DNA of 64,000 nt from Symbiodinium natans (GCA_905221605.1 CAJNDS010002120.1:502664-566663), one strand, 5' to 3'. Numbered from the stretch's first letter, positions 1-10,203 are shown. Notes: a model not told the origin generated them from the letters alone. Translations and numbers: made by a program.

Positions 1-616
1 GTCATCAGCTGTTGCCAATGTTGTTGTACTGACTTCCATGTCCTGTGGCTTGCGAAGATCTAGAGTTCAGAGGCGCAAAGAGTTGCACGATCCTCTCAAA
101 GCTTTAGACTGCAGACCAACAGAGCCGTAGAATCATTCGCATGATGATTTTTGCGAGTGCCCAGTGGAGCTCGACCCAGCTGCGCTTGCAGGACTACAAC
201 AGCAGTGCTGGTGGATTGTATCTCTTCGTTGGCAGCCTCGGTACTGCGGTGCATTCAGTCCTGAATGCAGTTCAATGCCATTGAGGGCCATTCAAAAGCT
301 CCTGCACTGCAGCACAGGGCATCACGCTGCATGTCAGTGCCATGCAAGCGGAAAATTAATAGTAGCAACAATAATAACAGCAATAACAATACTAGTAATC
401 ATAACAACAATAATAGAATGAGAATTCATAAAAGAATAACAACAACAATAATAATTGAAATAATAATAGCAAGAATAGTCGTAATATCAATAATACAAAT
501 AAAGAAACATCATATAACAATGAACTTGATCAGCTGTCGTCGGTCGAGGCCGGAAGCCGGAACATGGTCTGCTCCGGCGAGCAGACGGAAACCGTGGAGC
601 CACACAGCTGCAGAAC
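1..616. other. no gene recognised
   Basis: No convincing exon was found. The central part (about 355-515) is an A-rich stretch of degenerate AAT/AAC/AAC-ATA triplets. The short open frames there are low-complexity Asn/Ile runs and are not credible proteins. Confidence 0.5.
355..515. repeat. degenerate AAT/AAC trinucleotide tract
   Basis: Purine-rich triplet repeat with AAT, AAC and AGA units; not perfectly periodic. Confidence 0.7.
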
Positions 617-739
617 GGTTTAGGGTTTAGGGTTTAGGGTTTCGGGTTTCGGGTTTAGGGTTTACGGTTTAGGGTTTAGGGTTTAGGGTTTGGGGTTTAG
701 GGTTTAGGGTTTACGCTCTAGGGTTTAGGGTTTAGGGTT
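617..739 (+). repeat. interstitial telomeric block, TTTAGGG orientation
   Basis: About 17 units, with TTTCGGG, TTTACGG and TTTGGGG variants inside. Both flanks carry the heptamer TGCAGAA (just before the block at about 609 and just after it at about 740), which could be a short target duplication or microhomology. Confidence 0.95.
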
Positions 740-1077
740 GCAGAAACCTGTACGACCGCGCGGTTTTTGAGTTGTAGTCTTCAGTGGGTTGACCGGTTCG
801 CTTTCGGACAAAAAGCGCGCAGCACGAGCTTTGTAGAAAAGGTGCGATACTCCCAGCTGCAATGCCTGCGACCCAGATTGGAATCAGCACGCCGACAGAA
901 TGTCATGTCAGAGCGTAGTGCAGAAGTGCAGTGATGAGTTGTGATTCTGATGTCTTTGCGAACTTTTTTCGCGGATTCTGAGGAAGACTGCTACCCCAGA
1001 AACTGCAGATTCGGCACCTGGGGACTATGGTCTGAGCCGTGCCGTGGCGCGCAGTTGGCATAACATCCGTCTGTTTC

Positions 1078-1182
1078 CAGAGAGCCCAATACACCTTAAT
1101 TAAGGCACATAGCTTAATTAAAAGGGGATCCTTATTATGATTTAAGGAATATTCCTTAATTAAGGGGTATTGGGCTCTTGGG
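1078..1182. mobile_element. MITE-like element family A, copy 1
   Basis: Inverted-repeat element of about 105 bp. The left end reads AGAGCCCAATACACC followed by TTAATTAAGG; the right end is the near-perfect reverse complement, GGGGTATTGGGCTCT. The interior has GGATCC then TTATTATGATTTAAGGAATA. It carries no coding capacity. Six more copies lie in this window (9947, 12051, 15183, 16679, 22224, 58698), so it is a repeat family and not a chance palindrome. Confidence 0.85.
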
Positions 1183-1315
1183 GTCTCTGGATGCCTGACG
1201 ACCCTGCCACGCCATCCGATCAAGGTCCTGCACCCAACTATGTTCGGACCCCAGTCTCTGGGCATGGGGCACGGTCTTTAGGAGCAGTGACAGTTTTGCG
1301 TGTTTGTTTGGCACG

Positions 1316-1374
1316 CCCACCCCCCTCCCCCCTCCCCCCCCTCCCCTCCCCCCTCCCCCGCCCCAACCTGCGCC
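1316..1374. repeat. C-rich homopyrimidine tract
   Basis: Runs of C6-C7 separated by single T; possible triplex or i-motif forming DNA. Confidence 0.8.
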
Positions 1375-1384
1375 CCTCCGAGGT

Positions 1385-1760
1385 TTTCAGAGAACCTGGT
1401 ATCAAGATGTAGAGGTTTTCTTGCGAGAACATAAGGAAAACGATGGCTTGCTACGAAAATGTTGAGGAAATGGCGGTTTTCCAATAGCATGCCTACCAAC
1501 AGTTAAACGATGTTGCAGAAGCTTTCCGAGTAAAACATAGAGAAAAACTGAGCTTTCCTCCTTATCGAGCATCACCGATTAACAGTCAGAGAATACCGAG
1601 ACTGTCCTATTCAATTACAGGGGATGGTGGCAAACGTTTTCCTGCTAAGATTTCCAACTAAGATATATATATATATATATACATTATTATGTAGAGGAAG
1701 CCGATGTCTTCCTATCAAAAGATGGAGGACATTCAGTTTTCTCCTATTGATTTGATTGGG
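1385..1760. repeat. degenerate repeat field, ATAGAGGAA/GAGGTTTTCC motif
   Basis: Loosely spaced copies of a motif such as GATGTAGAGGTTTTCTTGC, ATGTTGAGGAAATGG and TATGTAGAGGAAGCC, each followed by a TTTTCC or CTTCC. The same motif family fills 18.28-19.15 kb, suggesting two eroded arrays of one repeat. Confidence 0.45.
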
Positions 1761-3698
1761 GTGGCTGACTCCTCTTCTCTTTCTGCAGGTTTTGTTCGAA
1801 CTTTTTAGAATCCTTTCCAGTAGTTAGGACCATTGCTGCCAGTGATTTCTTCTTTTTCCATTGAATTTCGACGTTGGAAGGCATATAGAAGACTGCAAAG
1901 TACGAATTAGAGAACATGGAGGGTTTCTCAAGACGAAAGATATAGTTTCCATCCAGCATTGCCCATAAAAAAAAAGCAATTACAAGTTTTTTCGGTTCAG
2001 AATTAGAGACCGGTGTTCTCCTTTCATAGTATTGATGATACAGATGCTGTCCCCGCAAAAACTATCCCGCCGCCCTTGAAACCGTATTTTTTTGGAAGCG
2101 CGCATCTCGTCTAGGTGAAACGCGTGGTTTTAAGTTTTTTTGGACGTACTTGCACTCTGCAGGGTTGCAGAGTTGTAGGGCAAAGTTCGTGCTTGGGTTC
2201 TATTGTATGTTATACAGAGATTGTCGAGAACAGTGTTCTGCCTAGTACTTTCATGGTTGTTAACATTTTTTGTACTTCCTTGTCTTATTCGGTTCTTTGT
2301 TGATGACTTCGTTATTTAGTTCTTTGTGAAGTTTTATTTCTTCTGATCTGAATATGTGTTTATTTCTGTAGATTTGTTTGTCTTCATTATGTAGTTTCTT
2401 GTTTGGCGTCGTTCTTTCTGCACCTCTTTTCTTTACGTCGTTCATCATGTCTTTCTTCTTTGTACCGAAATGTAGAGGAAATAGCCCCTCACCGGCAAAA
2501 ACCGGGCCTCCGCCCCCGCAGCAAAACAAGCACGCCCTCGCACCCGAAAGCAAAAAGCGTTCCAGGCCCCCCCGGCACTGCACCCTGCACCCGGCAACCA
2601 ACAAGCACCCACAAGAAAAACATTTCTTACCACAGTTGTCTCAGCAAGTAGAGGCATGGCTCTTGCTGCTGCTCCAGAAAAGTTTCAGAGACCCGACCCT
2701 TGGCCCAAAACCTCCTGAACTTTCCCCAGCGGACTTGGACATTGCCGATATTGCTCCAGGCAACCGCCATCGTGTCATCGCCCGAAGGAGCAGCTGTGGT
2801 GGGAATCCATGCTGCACCCTCAGCTGCAGTGTCAGACGTTGTGGGTTGAGCATGTTGTGCATCATTGGGCATCTTCGACACCGTGCGGTGAGGACTTTGG
2901 TGGGTTCGGTCCCAGCTGTTCCCGGTTTGTTGGTCAGCCCCCTCTCGGTAATGTCCACCCCGTCTCGCTGTTAGCATGGCTCAAAGCCCAAATGCTGTGA
3001 ATGGCAGTGGCCGGACTCTAAATCCATTTGCATAAACATGTTCATGTTGGCCTTGCTTGTGCAGGCGGACCCGAGCGTTCAACATGTCTTGTCTTCGGCT
3101 TTAACGCCGGGAGGTGGGGAGTTGGGAGGTTGAAACAGGGAGGGGGAGGTGGGCATGGTTCTTGCAAGTTGATGCACGCGTGCTCGACCTGTAAAAGATT
3201 GCTTAGGTTCGACTTGGCGTTGGTCTCCTGGGCTCGGGTTGGGGAAACCACGTTCAGAATTCACTTGGCCATACGCATTGGTATGGCTCCATATGGCTTG
3301 CGCGGAGCTTGGCTCGCTGCTGGCCAGAAACTTTCCCTCAGACTGGTCCTAAGAGCAGGGGAGAGGCCGTCGCATGCCGTTCAAACACGGCTGTTGTTGC
3401 GGGCAGCCACTCATGAGGACCGACGTGCATGAGTTGCGTGTCAGCAGAATTGTCGATTTGTCAAGTCAACGGCCCCGCGGTTGGGTGGAGAAAGCGTCCC
3501 AAGAGGTACATGGACTCCAAAGAATTCCATCTTGCAGTTGTCAGGCTGTTGTGTTAAGTTTTAAGCACCTCTAGTACTCGAGGTGATGGCGCGCAGACAG
3601 AGACGAAGATCTGCCCCCGCGCTCCCTGCGTTGAGGCGAGCTGGGCGAGATTCAGATGCTGCAATGTCTATAAATGGTACGGGCCAGCAATCAAGCTT

Positions 3699-3821
3699 CA
3701 ACCCAAAACCCTAAACCCTAAACCCTGAACCCTGAACCCTAAACCCTAAACCCTAATCCCTGAACCCTGAACCCTGAACCCTGAACCCTAAACCCTAAAC
3801 CCTAAACCCTAAACCCTAAAC
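3699..3821 (-). repeat. interstitial telomeric block, CCCTAAA orientation
   Basis: About 17 units with several CCCTGAA variants. It ends 12 bp before the first TSP1 exon. Confidence 0.95.
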
Positions 3822-3833
3822 GCCGGACTCTTG

Positions 3834-3891
3834 CAAGAGGTGGTCGACTGCACCATCTCAGACTGGGATGACTGGAGCTTCTGCACCAAGG
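3834..3891 (+). CDS. thrombospondin type-1 repeat, tryptophan exon
   Basis: After an AG acceptor the frame reads QEVVDCTISDWDDWSFCTKA, the start of a TSP1 repeat: a Cys, then two Trp in a W..W spacing, then the first domain Cys. TSP1 repeats are about 55-60 residues, so only the first third is encoded here. The rest must lie in later exons, which were not found nearby. The frame closes at about 3903, so a donor is expected near 3890 (AAG|GC). TSP1 repeats occur in secreted or membrane-anchored adhesion proteins. The exon directly follows a telomeric block. Exon limits are inferred. Confidence 0.6.
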
Positions 3892-3937
3892 CTAGGGCTT
3901 GAGTCTTTGCCTTCCAAAAGCCACGCAACAATGTTCA

Positions 3938-3976
3938 TTATTATTATTGTTATTATTATTATTATGATTATTATTG
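3938..3976. repeat. (ATT)n microsatellite
   Basis: About twelve TAT/ATT triplets with one interruption (GTT). Confidence 0.85.
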
Positions 3977-5116
3977 TGGGACATTTCGGGACCAGGAGAC
4001 CGGATATCAGCGGCTTCGCGCGCGAACCATTCTTGCTCAAGTACGGGCCTCAGCTCACCCTCGCAGTCGGAGTTTCCTCTTGGGTTCTATCTCGTTGCCG
4101 GCAGTGTAAGCAGCAACAATGCTACAAAACAGCTTAATTTGCCCCAAGCCCTGGGGTCTTGCCAAACGGGAGATGAGTGCGGAATTGAGGCCCAGAATGG
4201 AGGTGAAGCTTGCGGTACCACCTACCCAGCTCCTCCTTTGTCATTGGAGGATTGGCATCCGCAAATGTGTGCTGTGTGCACGGTTTTGCTGTCCACGTCA
4301 TTTCCTGCGTTGTCGCTTTGTGTGCATGAGTGTGTCGCAGGAGATTGTGCCTTGTGAAGACTACCTGGCCTTGTCTGCAAGGGTAGACTGCGAGTAGGAC
4401 GCTTAGCACGCATCCCTTCTGTGTGGTGCTTGGTGCCTTCTGCAACATCTGGAGGCACCTTTAGGTGTGGGTCCATGCAGCAGGGCTGTGTCGAATGTCA
4501 GCAGCCGAGGTTCAGCTCATGGCGCGAATGGACCGAGTAGCGCGCTTAATTCCGCTTAATCGTATTTGTATAATATTCATAATATTCATAATATGCATAA
4601 TGTTCATAATACTCATAATATTCTGAGTATGAATAATATGAATGATATTAATCGAATGGTTCTAGCACTGCGATCTACCACCTGCGGCTGCCTCTTGTCC
4701 TGCGAGGTGTACTGCACTTTGCAACGGTGGCTTGAAGCATAGGCAAGGTTCAAGCATGTGCGCGCGCGCGCACTTCTGTGGTTTTTGGCGTGAAGACGCA
4801 CGTTGCATGCTGCCCTGTGTCACTAGAGTGCATGCGTGCAGCATGAAGGGCAGATGGCCAGTGTTTTTGCAGGGCATGAGATGCAGAAAGGCAATGAAGT
4901 ATGTGCACGCTGCCATGCACAGCCATGTTATGCAGCCAGGAGTCGTGGGATCGTGTCCCCACCTGCAGGGGGCGGCAAGCCTTGCGAGGCCTTGTGCGTG
5001 CTTCGCAACATGTCAGTAGTACGCCTTGAACAAGCAGGAGCCGTCTCACCATGTCAGGGCACCACAAGCGCCCTCGACGCCGCACCGTGTTTGGGTAAGA
5101 TAGTCATAGCATTGGA
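3977..5116. other. no gene recognised
   Basis: Intron-like. Both strands are partly open but no domain or continuous codon signal is visible. An AT-rich short tandem repeat lies at 4556-4652. Confidence 0.45.
4556..4652. repeat. AT-rich tandem repeat, about 9-bp unit
   Basis: Units resembling TTCATAATA repeated about seven times, then an inverted variant (TGAATAATATGAATGATA). Confidence 0.75.
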
Positions 5117-5181
5117 GGTTCAGGTTTAGGGTTCAGGGTTTGGGGTTTAGGGTTTAGGGTTTTACAGTTTAGGGTTTAGGG
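5117..5181 (+). repeat. interstitial telomeric block, TTTAGGG orientation
   Basis: Degenerate block with TTCAGGG, TTTGGGG and TTTACAG variants. Confidence 0.85.
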
Positions 5182-5260
5182 CGGTAGGAGTAATGGAGTT
5201 TCAGGCCAACAGGCAGATTGCAAAGCCACTGGCGACCGACAGCACCCTCTGCATCTCATT

Positions 5261-5371
5261 TGCCCATGTGGGGGTTTCCCAAGTACCCGTTTGGGGTGCC
5301 TTTAAGGGGGTTCGATTCTATGTGGGCTGTGAAAGGGGTACCCCTATTTCGGGAAATGCCCACATGTGCCC
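5261..5371. mobile_element. MITE-like element family D, copy 1
   Basis: The left end TGCCCATGTGGGGGTTTCCC pairs with the right end GGGAAATGCCCACATGTG. The interior carries paired GTACCC/GGGTACCC segments. About 110 bp, non-coding. Degenerate relatives lie near 6068, 8344, 24180, 47965 and 61530 (shared GGGGGTTT...CGAAA, ...ATTTCGGAA and CCCCCAAATAGT motifs). Confidence 0.65.
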
Positions 5372-5395
5372 AAGCACTTGGAGTGTTCTCATGAG

Positions 5396-5706
5396 GCCTA
5401 AACCCTAAACCCTAAACCCTAAACCCTAAACCCTAAACCCTAAACCCTAAACCCTAAACCCTAAACCCTAAACCCTAAACCCTAAACCCTAAACCCTAAA
5501 CCCTAAACCCTAAACCCTAAACCCTAAACCCTAAACCCTAAACCCTAAACCCTAAACCCTAAACCCTAAACCCTAAACCCTAAACCCTAAACCCTAAACC
5601 CTAAACCCTAAACCCTAAACCCTAAACCCTAAACCCTAAACCCTAAACCCTAAACCCTAAACCCTAAACCCTAAACCCTAACCCTAAACCCCAAACCCTA
5701 AACCCC
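5396..5706 (-). repeat. large interstitial telomeric array, CCCTAAA orientation
   Basis: About 44 nearly perfect units; heterogeneity (CCCTAA, CCCCAAA) is confined to the last 30 bp. One of the longest and most homogeneous arrays in the window. Confidence 0.98.
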
Positions 5707-5789
5707 GCTCGCGCGAAGGGCAGCCTGGAGGAGCTCATCCCATGCAACAGGCATCGCTGCCCGGGCCCTGTCTCCGCGAGTTCAGGGTG

Positions 5790-5954
5790 GGACGTCCTCC
5801 CCTCATACTATCCGTCCTTTGTAGGATGATAAGAGGGGGTACTAGAAATCCCTATAAGGACTGTTAGGATGTCATACTATCCAGTCCTTAGTAGGATGAT
5901 AAGAGGGGGTACTAGAAATTCCGATAAGGACTGTTCGTAGAAGGGGAACATCCC
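5790..5954. mobile_element. MITE-like element family C, copy 1
   Basis: The ends GGACGTCCTCCCCTCATACT and AAGGACTGTTCGTAGAAGGG are related as inverted repeats. The interior is a tandem duplication of about 70 bp (CATACTATCC.GTCCTT ... GGGGGTACTAGAAAT ... AAGGACTGTT). A related copy lies at 50400. Confidence 0.7.
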
Positions 5955-6067
5955 AAGCGGCGGGGGTAGATGTGGGAGTTGATCGAAATAACTGTTCCCC
6001 AAAATTACCCCACATGTCCCTCATAAACCAAAAGGAACCCTAACTAATTTCCCAAGAAGGACCTTTA

Positions 6068-6190
6068 GATCAACCCCCATATGGGTAGTTCTCTCGATTA
6101 GGGTCCCTTTTTTGGGATCCCTTGTTAAAGGGTGCCGCCTGAAAATGGGTACCCAAAAAGGGACCCGAATTTAGGAAACCCCCCCATATG
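6068..6190. mobile_element. degenerate family D-like element, interrupted
   Basis: CAACCCCCATATGGGTAGTT near the left, then paired GGGTCCC/GGGTACCC/GGGACCC segments, then AAACCCCCCCATATG at 6176. It appears to have been hit at its right end by the family E element that follows. Confidence 0.5.
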
Positions 6191-6285
6191 TGGTTCTTAG
6201 TAGGGAATGAGGGAATTCGGGCCCTATAAATAACCTTAAAGGGATTATATGGGGTACTCATTCCCTCATTCCCTACTAAGAACCA
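6191..6285. mobile_element. MITE-like element family E with perfect 24-bp terminal inverted repeats
   Basis: The left terminus starts TGGTTCTTAGTAGGG (6191-6214) and the right terminus (6262-6285) is its exact 24-nt reverse complement, ending CTAAGAACCA. Internal 47 bp, non-coding. The perfect ends suggest recent activity. CTTAGTAGGG resembles the TTAAGAACC ends of family B. Confidence 0.85.
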
Positions 6286-6840
6286 GCCAGCCATAGGTGT
6301 AGGCTGAGGTTGAGGGCACGCGGCCAAGCCTGTAGGTGCCTTGCGTGTCGCGCATTACGCTAACTCGGCTATCCAGGAAAGCACATGCGCCGTGGTCCAC
6401 CACCTGAAGAGATCCCATACAGGAAAGGCTAGTGGGCAGAAGCAACATCCATAGGTCTATAAACTCAGATCCCACTGAAGAACCCGCTTGCATGGTTCAC
6501 GGAACGTGAAGCCCGAATTCTTGTCATCCCCCCAAAACCTGTTGCCGAAAGAACCTGAACCTCAACTTTCCAACCCTCAATCGAGGTCGAAGTTTGCTTA
6601 ACTCTTCCAGCCACCGGTCGAACATTCCACACTCTCGATATCTTACCCCCCCAAAAAATATGGGTCGATGTTTTAAAACCTAGAACAATGTTTCAGGTGG
6701 TGCGGAGCATGCAGCTAGGGACTGCGAGCTCTCTGCATGGAGTGAGCACTGCCGGCATGTCTGAGACCACTCAGCATGGGCCTTGTGAGAAGTTCGGGTT
6801 GCAGGGAAACTGCGAGGTAGATGAGCTAGATGACTACTGT
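6286..6840. other. no gene recognised
   Basis: No domain or long frame of credible composition on either strand. Confidence 0.4.
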
Positions 6841-6926
6841 TTGCTTAAGAACCCCAAAAGAATTAAAAATCATCATCCCTATATTGACCTTAATGAGGAA
6901 GAATATTTTTCTGGGTTCTTAAGCAA
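6841..6926. mobile_element. MITE-like element family B, copy 1
   Basis: The 86-bp element begins TTGCTTAAGAACCCC and ends GGGTTCTTAAGCAA, giving 14-bp perfect terminal inverted repeats. AT-rich interior. Further copies at 14454 and 16951. Confidence 0.85.
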
Positions 6927-7342
6927 TTAGTAGATGCGCTAGATGCGCAGCTTAGGATCTCTTGGGATTCATCTGAGACTGAAAAGGAAGTTCTTGGGCT
7001 TATTCCATCTTTGAGCCAAGTGCCCCGGACCTCAAGAGTTATCGTCTTTCTCAACACCTTTCGGGCATTTTTTCGTGTTTGAGGCACGAAGTTTCCAGGT
7101 ATGATCGACATGGGTGCCCGCGATCCCATTTAAAGCGATGTTTGTGGCAGCACCTGACCTGCGACTTCTTGGAACGGCATGTCCCACAATTCCAGGTGGA
7201 GCCACTGCGATTCCCACGATCAGCGGGACAGACCGCGTTCCGAGTGTTTGGCACAGCACCTTATCTGACGAGAGAGGCATCAAATCAAGTTTCATAAGCA
7301 TCAACAGCAAGCTTACAGGGCTAGCAAATCCAAAGTACAAGC

Positions 7343-7413
7343 TGGAAAGACAGAGCGAGAGAGCGAGAGAGGGAGCGAGAGAGAGACACACACCGAGAGA
7401 GAGAGGTATCACG
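7343..7413. repeat. (GAGA)n microsatellite
   Basis: Degenerate GA repeat with GCGAGA and CACACA interruptions. Confidence 0.8.
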
Positions 7414-7482
7414 CCGACTCCGCGACCACAAGGGCGCGACGCAAGCGCGCGGGGGGGTCAGGGGAACCTTTCCAAGCCCGGT

Positions 7483-7552
7483 AGTAGAAGAAGAAGAAGA
7501 AGAAGAAAAAGAAGAAGAAGAAGAAGAAGAAGGAGAAGGAGAAGAGAGAGTG
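7483..7552. repeat. (GAA)n microsatellite
   Basis: Over 20 GAA/AGA triplets with GGA interruptions; begins in GTAGTAGAAG, a start shared with the GAA tract at 26960. Confidence 0.9.
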
Positions 7553-8343
7553 TGAGCTGGCCTCACACTTGGTTAAAGTCCCCATTCGAGTCACCAGAAG
7601 CCAGGGCGCACACATGCGTGAGGCCGTCGGACCCTAAGCAAGAAAGAAAAGACAGCTGGCAGACTGCGAACGTGGGCATGCACGGGCCCATGGCAAGGGG
7701 TCACGCCTAACCTTCAAGCCCTGAAGAGAAGAACTGGCAGAAGAGATCCGTCTCTCGTCCCTTGGGGCAGAGCTCTAAAGGGTGCAGAAGAAGAAAGAGA
7801 TGTAAGCAAGGAAATCAAGAAAGAAACCAACAACGAGAGACAGAGAAGGAAGAATACAGGAAGGAAGGAGGGACGGAATATGGGAAATGAAAAAGACCGG
7901 ATAACCTCGCATGTATTGCGTGAAGAGCGGTGGAGCCATACTGCAAGGTGGTGATATATCTCTGGGACGCCAGAGTTACGTACCTGCATCTCCGGATTCA
8001 CTTTGTGCTGCTTAGGCAGCAGTGCATTACAGTTGTTTGTAGATATCCAGAACCCGAAAAATCTAATGACATGCTGTCTGCCTGAGTTCTCACGATCAGA
8101 AATGCTTGGAATTTATGATGATTGGAGGTCGAGTTGGAGGCTTTGGATGCTGATTAAGTTTTTCATGCTCCACCCCTGTCACGTTTTCTCTTGCTGTCTC
8201 TGCCTGCTGCAGCTTGTGGGAGTTCAGAGCATTCGGCTGGAAACGGTGATGTTCTGTTGACTGCAGCAGGAGCGGTACCGCATCATTGCAGAGGAGCCGG
8301 CAAAGGACACTGCGGATTCGGTGTTGATAGATCTGACAGGCCT

Positions 8344-8462
8344 CTGATATGAGTATTCAAATGGGGGGTACCCGTACTATAGCCCAAAAAGAGTAGAGTC
8401 CTTTTTAAAGGAGCCCTCCAAAAGGTTACCCCCTGTTTCTGGAAACCCCCATATGGGTTGCA
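8344..8462. mobile_element. degenerate family D-like element
   Basis: GGGGGGTACCC near the left end and TTACCCCCTGTTTCTGGAAA plus CCCCCATATGGG near the right end match the palindromic segments of the 5261 and 6068 elements. Confidence 0.5.
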
Positions 8463-8529
8463 GCTTAGTCCAGACTTGCACTGTGTGCAGGACGGCAAAG
8501 CATGCCATGGCAACTTGAAGGAGGTCTGG

Positions 8530-8604
8530 AGGGTTCAGGGTTTAGGGCTTAGTGTTTAGGGCTTAGGGTTTAGGGTTTAGGGCTTAGGGCTTAGGGTTTT
8601 AGGG
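8530..8604 (+). repeat. interstitial telomeric block, mixed TTTAGGG/CTTAGGG
   Basis: Half of the units are the CTTAGGG variant. It lies 50 bp upstream of a TSP1 exon acceptor. Confidence 0.85.
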
Positions 8605-8654
8605 AAGAGCTGTTTAAGTTGTGTCGGCTTTGCTTCCTTGTGACTTGCTTTCAG

Positions 8655-8720
8655 ATCAAGCCCTGCACGGTCGCTGTGAACTGCGTCCTCAGCCCGTGGA
8701 CGGAGTGGGACAGTTGCCTG
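8655..8720 (+). CDS. thrombospondin type-1 repeat, tryptophan exon
   Basis: Clear acceptor (TTGCTTTCAG). The exon opens IKPCTVAVNC, the C-terminal CxxxxxC tail of a preceding TSP1 repeat, and runs straight into VLSPWTEWDSC, the W..W..C start of the next. This tail-plus-start layout is typical of tandem TSP1 arrays, where introns do not fall between repeats. The matching CSxxC exon follows at 8902. The frame stops at about 8753, so a donor lies before that, probably near 8720. Confidence 0.75.
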
Positions 8721-8901
8721 CGCCTCTGGCCCTGTCGGCAGTCCCCGTTGTGATCCGTTGTGGGTTGAGTCTGCATCAAGCTGTCCACTGAACTCTTGTG
8801 ACCTTGCAGCTTGTTTTCTGGAGACGAAGCACATGAGGCACACTACTTGTGTGAACGACTTTCAGCTGCCGCTGACTGTGAGTTTTTTGAACGCTGCGCA
8901 G

Positions 8902-8962
8902 CGAGGCGACAAGTCCTGTGACGGGGGCCAGAAGCAGCGACAGCGACAGGTCTGCCAGCGTG
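8902..8962 (+). CDS. thrombospondin type-1 repeat, CSxxCxGG exon
   Basis: Reads RGDKSCDGGQKQRQRQVC: the SCDGG turn followed by the alternating Arg strand (R.R.R) that stacks on the Trp residues in the TSP1 fold. It completes the middle of the repeat begun at 8655. Acceptor CTGCGCAG precedes it; the donor end is approximate. Confidence 0.7.
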
Positions 8963-9007
8963 TTTGGCGGCGTTGGCTATTCCTTGCCACCACAGCGGTT
9001 TAAAGTA

Positions 9008-9117
9008 AACCCGAAACCCTAAACCCTAAACCCTAAACCCTAAACCCTAAACCCTAAACCCTAAACCCTAAACCCTAAACCCTAAACCCTAAACCCTAAA
9101 CCCTAAACCCTAAACCC
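9008..9117 (-). repeat. interstitial telomeric block, CCCTAAA orientation
   Basis: About 15 nearly perfect units. It lies in the intron between the CSxxC exon and the next candidate exon. Confidence 0.97.
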
Positions 9118-9269
9118 ATGACTTGCAGCTCGAAGTCTTTGTTCGTCGTGTCAAGCAGGTCGAGGTGAATCCAAAACACAGAGGGAAGCTGGAGCCCAAG
9201 CTTGGAACGAGAAGAGATCACAAGAGTGCCTCTTGCCGCGTCTGATCCGGTGTAGCAGGACTGTGCAAG

Positions 9270-9540
9270 AAGGTGTGCATGAAGTGCCAATGCTTCTTCA
9301 GGCCGTGCAAACCTGGCTTGATCGAAACAGCCGGATGCAACCGTGAGCCTCTGCCCTGGTTGCCTTGTGGAGAGCCGCCAAGCATCTTGCAGCGTGCAGA
9401 ATCCGACTACTCTCCCTGTAAGGCCATGTTCGAACAGCAACGTCAACTGCAAGGTCAGCATCTGGACGGTGTTTCAGCCTCAGAAGCCTCAGAAGCCTCA
9501 GAAGCCTCGGATGCCGATGTAGTGGCCATCTGGTTAGAGT
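9270..9540 (+). CDS. candidate Cys-rich exon of the TSP1 gene
   Basis: Open frame with VCMKCQCFFRPCK, then ETAGCNREPLPWLPCGEP, which resembles the closing cysteines of a TSP1 repeat. It continues into an SEASEASEASDAD stretch made by a 9-bp tandem repeat (9478-9510). Boundaries and reading through the repeat are uncertain; the repeat may be intronic. Confidence 0.4.
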
Positions 9541-9946
9541 CTAGAGTCGCCAGCTATCCACAGGTCCTCCAAGGTCCGGTTGCGTTTCTTGCATGAACCA
9601 TGGGTTGCTGTGCCTCCCCTGCATGAGGATGCGTGCGCATGCATGGTGCTTTAGCTTGCGCTATGAATTCTATCAAGGTGGTCACCTTGCAGTGCAACTT
9701 GCGGACCTGGCTATCAGGAAAGTGGTTTTGCCCCCCGATTGACCGGTTCTTGTTTCCGATTCGTAGTTCTGACACAGGAAAGCAAGTCTGCTTTGTGGCT
9801 AGCTCAGTTTTCCAAGCCGGCACACGCAAGCAACCAACCGGTCAGGAGAGATCTCGAACAATCACCAGCAGGCGCCTTCTGATGCATGATGCTAACGATG
9901 CATTGGCCATCCAACTGCGATGCCCCGCCCCGTTGCCCTTGCTCTC

Positions 9947-10101
9947 CCCAAAGAGCCCAATACCCCTTAATTAAGGTATATTCCTTAAGTCATAATGAGG
10001 ATCCCTTTGTATTTTAAGCTCTATTCCTTAATTAAGGAATATTCCCTTCCCTTTGTAACTTAAGCTTTCTTCCCTAGTTAAGGGGTATTGGGCTCTCTGG
10101 G
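9947..10101. mobile_element. MITE-like element family A, copy 2 (long form)
   Basis: Begins CCCCAAAGAGCCCAATACCCC and ends GGGGTATTGGGCTCTCTGGG. At about 155 bp it is longer than most copies because the central GGATCC/CCTTTGTA.TTTAAGCT part is partly duplicated. Confidence 0.85.
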
Positions 10102-10203
10102 ATCATGTGCCTTTGATGCGCCTCAAGAGCCCGCGGAGGCTTAGCCATTGCGGCACGGGATGCGTCGGCAACCTCACCGAGGCGCTCGACTACAGCTTCG
10201 TCT

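Larger units (their letters stand above)
1183..3698. other. 2.5 kb without a recognised gene
   Basis: Holds a C-rich homopyrimidine tract (about 1316-1374), a short (TA)n at 1664-1682 and a degenerate repeat field (1385-1760). Open frames up to 198 codons exist (2378-2974, +), but none shows a domain I recognise, and overlapping frames on the other strand are equally open. Confidence 0.5.
6927..8343. other. no gene recognised; purine-rich microsatellites
   Basis: Contains (GAGA)n at about 7343-7413, (GAA)n at about 7483-7552 and a purine-rich stretch at 7785-7890. Open frames across the repeats are Arg/Glu or Ser/Phe low complexity. Confidence 0.5.

Noticed and set aside
1078-1182. Bacterial-type bidirectional terminator (strong palindrome)
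   Set aside because: Recurs seven times with conserved interior and sits in a eukaryotic intron-rich context; a mobile element explains it better.
5396-5706. Possible true chromosome end
   Set aside because: The array is flanked on both sides by unique sequence and is one of dozens in both orientations; none reaches the window edge.
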